Assembly (NCBI GenBank): GCA_026874595.1
Contig: CM049309.1
Location: forward strand, 44,097,079-44,161,078
Origin: Sipunculus nudus
Lineage: Eukaryota > Annelida > Sipuncula > Golfingiida > Sipunculidae
Length of the DNA stretch: 64,000 bases
Direction: 5' to 3'
In this document: one piece after another, positions 58,701 through 64,000 of the stretch
Numbering within the stretch: the stretch's first letter is position 1
Layout of the letters: each line of letters starts with the position of its first letter
Made by a program: the position numbers and the translations under genes
The notes under the pieces: model-generated
The model's database searches: none
What the model saw: the letters and a program-made list of their open reading frames with translations, nothing else
Told to the model about the DNA's origin: nothing

Positions 58701-59019
58701 CAGATATTATTTGCAATACTAAGCGACAGTGACGGAATCATTATTCGGAACAGTGATATTAAATAAACTTATTAACATATTTATTAAGTTACAGTGACAC
58801 ATAAAACCAGACTTAGTGGTACTCCGGCACAAATTAATCCCCGTTCCGGTGAACATGGAGAGGTTTTATTCCCATCCCCATTATCAATGCGTGAACAACA
58901 TTTCTACAAATGTATTACTTGCAGGTATTCAATCATTTCTACATCCGGATAATTTAATAAAAGAAAACGGTGACCCAATACTCGATAATTCATACATATT
59001 CACACCCCGAAGCTGTTGG

Positions 59020-59410
59020 GCTCGGCCATGAGAGAGGAAGCCCCGAGATTAACTTGCTATACTCGAGGAGACCGCTTCATCCCTGGCAGGCGGTTGTCAG
59101 GCTCGGACAATTTGTATTTTAGTGCCGCCAGAACCCTATCGACCCACCAAAAGGCAAAGAAGAAGATTAACATAGAGTTTTGATGGGACGCTTATTGGAG
59201 AGCACCGGTGGCCGGGAGAGATGAGCGATCATTCTAATAAAGCCGGCTGTGATGGCGGCTAGTCATCACCAGACGAACTCAGGACTCCCAGATTCCCCTC
59301 CATCAAAAGCCCGCCAATTTATCACAAGAGGGACCCGCCAAGACTGACCATCCTGCGTCACACCGGCCACAGCGGTATCACGTTTTCCCGCCCACTCCAA
59401 AGCATAAAAA
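59020..59410. other. GC-richer block in VGAT intron (candidate regulatory)
   Basis: About 390 bp of clearly higher GC than both flanks, with multiple CpG, sharp borders and no supported frame. It matches no repeat in this window, which favours single-copy constrained sequence over a transposon. Confidence 0.35.
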
Positions 59411-61853
59411 TATGTACCCCGGACAATTATATGGTGTACAAATAAATCTTGAATTATTACAAAATCAGCTTATACATCATAATGTCAAAACAGCTTTGAT
59501 TCTTTGGCATTCGAGAACGGTACATTCCTGAATTTCTGTTCACTCCCCTGTTTTCAAACAAGCTTTTAATGCATATTCACTCATTAAATCACTCCTCTGG
59601 TCCAGTGTTTAATGACATTTTTTATTTTACACTTCTCATCTTGAAAGTAATCGTTATGGTACACAAGTGTCTTGCAGGCATTTAATGCTTATGTGTAAAG
59701 GTTGCAGAGTTAAGCAGCCAATTGTATTAGAAAACCTCAAATCTTTAACAAAAAGGAACATTTTACAGTAATCTGAATCAAAGGGAATAAATGTATTTTG
59801 TATTAGATTAAAACAATAAGTGGCCTCATTACAGTGAAACTTAATCACTTTGGAAGAAATTTAAAGGAGATGCAACAAATACATCATGTGTACAGAGAGA
59901 TTGATTAATTAGTGATTAGTGGCCTGTCAGCCGCTTCTGATAAATGGCAGCAAGGACACAAATGGACAACAGATTACATAACTGTTTACAAGGTTTCAGG
60001 AAACCACATGTTGGGTTAAATCTACGGTCCACTCGGTAATGTACACTGTTCTGAATCTCAAACAAATAAGACTAAAACATCTATGTCTGGGCTGGTCTAA
60101 TGTCGCTATAACCGTTTATGTTATGTTATGTTAACATAAGAAAACATGCCTCTTCTGGAAGTAAGACAAGAAAAGAAATGTGCAGTCTCCACTCCGCAAA
60201 TTATAATAAATTAAAATGAATACCACTGAATTAGCAGGGAATTAACTTTAAATTGTTACCAAATGTAATTCGTAAGCAATGCGATTGAAATCATAAATGT
60301 AACAGATATAAGTTTAATTATCTTCCATCATAAAGAAATTATTAATTACTATTATTGACAAAAAGATATACATGTATATGTAAGCAAATGTTTTGAAAAA
60401 AAATATTCCGACTTTTACCGGTTGTGTACAATACATAAAATCATCCTTCCTGCCATATGAAACAAGGGAGAAGATGGAGTTTACACCAATATTTGAACAA
60501 CATAGTAGATATTCACCGTATGTAAATTCCTAACCACATAAACCATTTAATAAAAAGAATTTTATCACCATACAGTAAACTACTTACACACAGAGATACG
60601 AATTATATAAATGTACATATGATTGTTGTTATGGACCCTGTTTTGTATTTTTTTTATGTACCGGTATGATTATGTACACGAGCTAATGAAAGATCCGTCC
60701 ATAAAGAGCAATGGTGAATCTTATTTACCAAAAAGTAATGTAATATACTTAGCCATGGGTTCTGTAATAACCACTGTCACCTTTATGTTATTCCTTGTAC
60801 TCTTGTATTTTTTTAAATAAAAAAAAATTAGTTGATTGAAACAATTTATCTGATGGTTTAACTAGAGGCTATTCAAAGAAGTCTCCGTTACATAATCGCG
60901 GCTGTTGATATGGATCATGCGTACTTAGGTGTCTGAAAACCATGCTAGATGAATCAAGGTATCGCCTCCCCCTGATGTCTCTGGAGGTATGCAGGTCTTG
61001 CCAGGAACCGTATCTTAAACGTTTTAAATTTTAATGATAAGTCTCTTGCTTTGAAGGTAACGGGCAGCCGAGTCTGTCAATAGGCAACACGGGTACTGAC
61101 TTGGTAAATCAGGAAACTGACTTAATCATCTCAGTAAAAGGCCTCGATTTAAAGAAACAACAAGCATTTCTGTTTAATTAGAGTCACGTTCAAGGTGAAG
61201 AGCTGTAACTATGGCGACAACATGATCACAGTCATTCAGAGTCACGGTTAGTTTGGCTGGAGTTTTGATGATTACACCGTTAACGACATTTATTATGAGC
61301 ATCATCATGTAACGCTTAAATAAGAATGAATAACTTTGTTTAGACAAGGACCTGATGCAGAAAACTGGCTTTGCATTTGCAATCGGTGACCGTGGTTTAT
61401 ACATTCAAGTGGTTCACTTGCGTGAGAAGGATTGCCTGGCATGAGATGGTCTACAGATTGAAATTTGTCCTATCATTTGCATCCCTACACAGATAACACT
61501 GCCACTTTGGAAGTAGCTTTAAGGCCTGGAGTACTCCCTATTTTATATGTGGCCTTCAGCATGTGGTTGAAGAACGCGACATTAATTTCTGAAATAAAAC
61601 ATGTTTAACATTTTATCTAGGAGACCCGACCTGGTTCCAATGCGTGTATCAGCGGAGTAGTAAAATATCTATGCGTTTGTGGGAAACCTACGTCAGCAAC
61701 AAGGAGACTGATAATAATAATAATGAAATTTATTAAACAAATTACAATGCCTTGTTCCTCATAGTACGACGTGTCAACATACAATCATCCATATCATGAT
61801 GATATGACCACTTATCATGAGAACATTTTAAAAACTCGCACTTAGAAGAACGA

Positions 61854-61882
61854 TGACGTAGCACACATAATGTGCTACGTCA
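61854..61882. repeat. Perfect 12-bp stem hairpin with CRE half-sites
   Basis: tgacgtagcaca-cataa-tgtgctacgtca: a perfect inverted repeat of 12 bp with a 5-bp loop, each arm carrying TGACGT. Nearby ataataataataatgaaattt (61708-61730) suggests a retroelement tail, so the hairpin could belong to an element. Confidence 0.7.
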
Positions 61883-61957
61883 CAGATAATTGAGTACAAT
61901 TGGAAAAAAATAAAACTCTCCTTGTGCTGACTACAGTTTTTACACACGTGTTTGCAG

Positions 61958-61995
61958 AATTTCAAAAGGCAATGTCAGAACGATTATCCGATCAG
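61958..61995 (+). other. Candidate 38-bp microexon
   Basis: A good acceptor (gtttttacacacgtgtttgcag) and a consensus donor (cag|gtaagtgg) bound 38 bp that can be read FQKAMSERLSDQ. The length is not a multiple of three and it does not match VGAT, so inclusion after exon 1 would shift the frame. It may be chance or an exon of another transcript. Confidence 0.2.
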
Positions 61996-62819
61996 GTAAG
62001 TGGTTGCCAGTCTTGAGATAGGAAACCCAAATTGAAATTAATCAAACCTTTCTAAAGAACCCCGATGTACCGATTAACGCACACTGCTAACATATTCAAA
62101 TTTATAGTGTAAAATCCTTGAAGAAAAGTCCATAGTCATCTACGCTTAGACGTAATGCAGAAATAAAAATTCCTGTAACATCTCCGATCCGTATACCGTT
62201 TCCTGATTGTAAATATTCTGTACGTCAATCTACTGCCAATAACGTGTCATAGGGGTGACCTTTAATTGCCAATTGCCTGTGAACACTGGTAATGCAGAAA
62301 AAGGTCCTTGTGTTCCTTAAATGTTTTTATGTCTTGCAAACTGATTTTATTCTTTCTAATTATTTAACGATGTGTTTCCATGTCTATTTTTTAGAGTGCA
62401 ATGTCATTACCTCAATCATCAATTTATTGATATAGAAATAATTTATACAAATATCAGTATCCTTACATCGATGGATGGACCTTTGTTTTTCTACCGGGTT
62501 TGATTATAAGAATTTATGTTGTGATTTTCATTACATATAACTTGGCTTATTTTAAGTGTCGCTGAGTAAATTTTGGCAAACAAAAAGATAAAAAAATCGT
62601 CTAAATCTAAATGTTTAAGAAATAAAAAAAAAACAATTTTCCTGAAAAATAAAATGTAAAATCAGTTATAGGAGCAATGTTGTTACATTAACCATGTTTA
62701 GTAATCAATTTATGTTATTCTTGAAAGACTGTCAAAATTGATCTCACACTCTTTAACAAACTGGAAAGTTGCTAAGCGTTTGGGTCATGTAAATTAATTA
62801 ACTCTGCAAGTGATATCAG

Positions 62820-63700
62820 ACGTGTCCTCTTGGATTACGTTCTTCCAGCGTGACGGACAGCAGAGGGCTGCTCATAATCTTTTACATTTTATGGACAGTA
62901 GCCGCGAATGCTAGTTTCCACTGTTGAGCGGAATAGATTTTGTCGGTCGGGCTAGATTTGTTAATTAAACAAACCTAGCGGATGACTTGGTTGCCAGCAG
63001 GCGGTTTCTTTACGTTTAACCTCTAAGAACCTCCCCTCACGTCCCTGCAACCAGTAACCCAACTCGATATCTGGTGTTTCTCATTAGAAAAAGCTGGTGT
63101 GACAAAGCGTGGGAACGACCCAAAATGCCGAAGCAAGACGGCACAGGGGATTTGCAGACACCACTTAAGAAGATATCAAACGACAGGACTTGGTGGCAGC
63201 GCATGAGAGCAGAGCATTTGGGAATGATTGAGCAGAACCACATGTTCCGGCCGCAAGCCAGCAGACGACACTACTTCATTTTCCCGCGCGATTATGAGCC
63301 GAGGGTTAGAACATGTCACTACTTGCCGCCAGATATTAAAACTCCGACTCGTTTACTACCCGCGATCTCACGCATTTAATTGATAAATTGGCAAAATTAT
63401 GATATTTTTGTCTTGATTGTGTGTGTTTAAATTACGAATCAATTGAATTAAGCCGAAGGTAGCCGGCACTTTGTTTGGTTATTGATCTAGGGTCTGTAAA
63501 GGTTGTCAATACTTTCCGCTTCTAAATCTTCCGCCGGTTGCTGTCCCTTGACGTTCATGATCTATCATCGTGTGAGTGACCAGATCTGACCAAACTCCAC
63601 ACTTCGGTCAACGAAACAAGCTGGCCAAACACTGAATTGGCTTAATTAGCGAGTTTGCAGTAACCCCCGAGGTCATTCAGGTTTTAATAGTATCATATTA
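62820..63700 (+). other. Balanced-composition block with a 101-codon open frame
   Basis: The block is less AT-rich than the rest of the intron. A frame at 63074-63379 (101 residues, with NDRTWWQRMRAEHLGMIEQN) is open, and an acceptor-like tttctcattag precedes it. I do not recognise the peptide and the opposite strand is partly open too (63037-63243). Either an unknown exon or, more likely, conserved non-coding DNA. Confidence 0.3.
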
Positions 63701-64000
63701 AGTCTGGAATATGCAGCAGCCCATAAAATGAGCCATACATCCAACCTACTGTAGAATAATTGAGATAACATGAAAGCAGTTCATTAAAACTTGGCATTTC
63801 TTGGCGTGTTAATTAAAGCTCCCAGCATCGAAGTTCAGAAAAACCTCGTGCGTATAGGATACTTTCGCCATCTAAATCTGTCACGTCGGGCTTATTGTTT
63901 CATCATTTTTATTGCACTTAATAATCACCATATGGCTCTGAGAAGTTTCAAGAAAATTCATGATTTTCATGATAATTTTCTTTGAAACCCCTTTATTACT

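Larger units (their letters stand above)
55440..64000 (+). other. VGAT intron (at least 8.6 kb, continues past window)
   Basis: No sequence resembling the next VGAT segment (GMFVLGLPYA-type helix 1) was found, so the rest of the window is intron. Less AT-rich stretches lie at about 56200-56700, 57550-58110, 59020-59410 and 62820-63700. The remaining intervals are AT-rich with nothing specific. Chance open frames occur in several places. Confidence 0.6.

Noticed and set aside
1-64000. CRISPR arrays, prophage, toxin-antitoxin or bacterial defence systems
   Set aside because: The window is animal nuclear DNA with GT-AG introns; tandem repeats present are minisatellites, not spacer-repeat arrays.

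Overview
This is a window of animal (eukaryotic) genomic DNA: AT-rich, intron-rich, and full of dispersed repeats, microsatellites and decayed transposons. The genes recovered are metazoan genes split by GT-AG introns. R-spondin is absent from flies and nematodes, and the repeat content resembles that of marine lophotrochozoans (mollusc/annelid/brachiopod type). I therefore favour a lophotrochozoan invertebrate, but I cannot name a species from the sequence alone.

Three genes are supported, all on the + strand. (1) The 3' end of EIF3E (translation initiation factor 3 subunit e) has two clear exons at 5854-5956 and 7171-7302 and a tentative divergent last exon at 8142-8225. The window opens inside one of its introns. 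(2) A complete R-spondin gene has five coding exons from 20738 to 49456: signal peptide, furin-like repeat 1, furin-like repeat 2, thrombospondin type 1 domain and basic tail. All four introns are phase 1, and the predicted protein is 280 residues. (3) The first coding exon of a vesicular GABA/glycine transporter (SLC32A1/VGAT/unc-47 type) lies at 55128-55439 and runs into an intron that fills the rest of the window.

The order and orientation EIF3E then R-spondin is the same as EIF3E-RSPO2 in vertebrates, so this appears to be an ancient conserved gene pair. It is the most interesting large-scale signal. About 12.5 kb of repeat-rich DNA separates them. The 16.7-kb first intron and 9.0-kb second intron of R-spondin and the VGAT intron hold several less AT-rich blocks without coding signal; these are good candidates for conserved regulatory DNA.

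The rest is mostly repeats. There is a TIR family in four copies (3786, 11811, 32943, 35892), three of which share a nine-codon segment that differs only at synonymous positions. There are two hAT-like elements (17525, 19179), a foldback element (28683-29279), a three-copy dispersed repeat (27480, 31895, 47095), and a 3.95-kb structure bounded by long inverted repeats with a broken LINE inside (39003-42955). There are also two minisatellites that both have 27-bp units (10388 and 24403), tRNA-derived SINE-like sequences and many simple repeats. I found no bacterial-type operon, CRISPR array, phage or toxin system.
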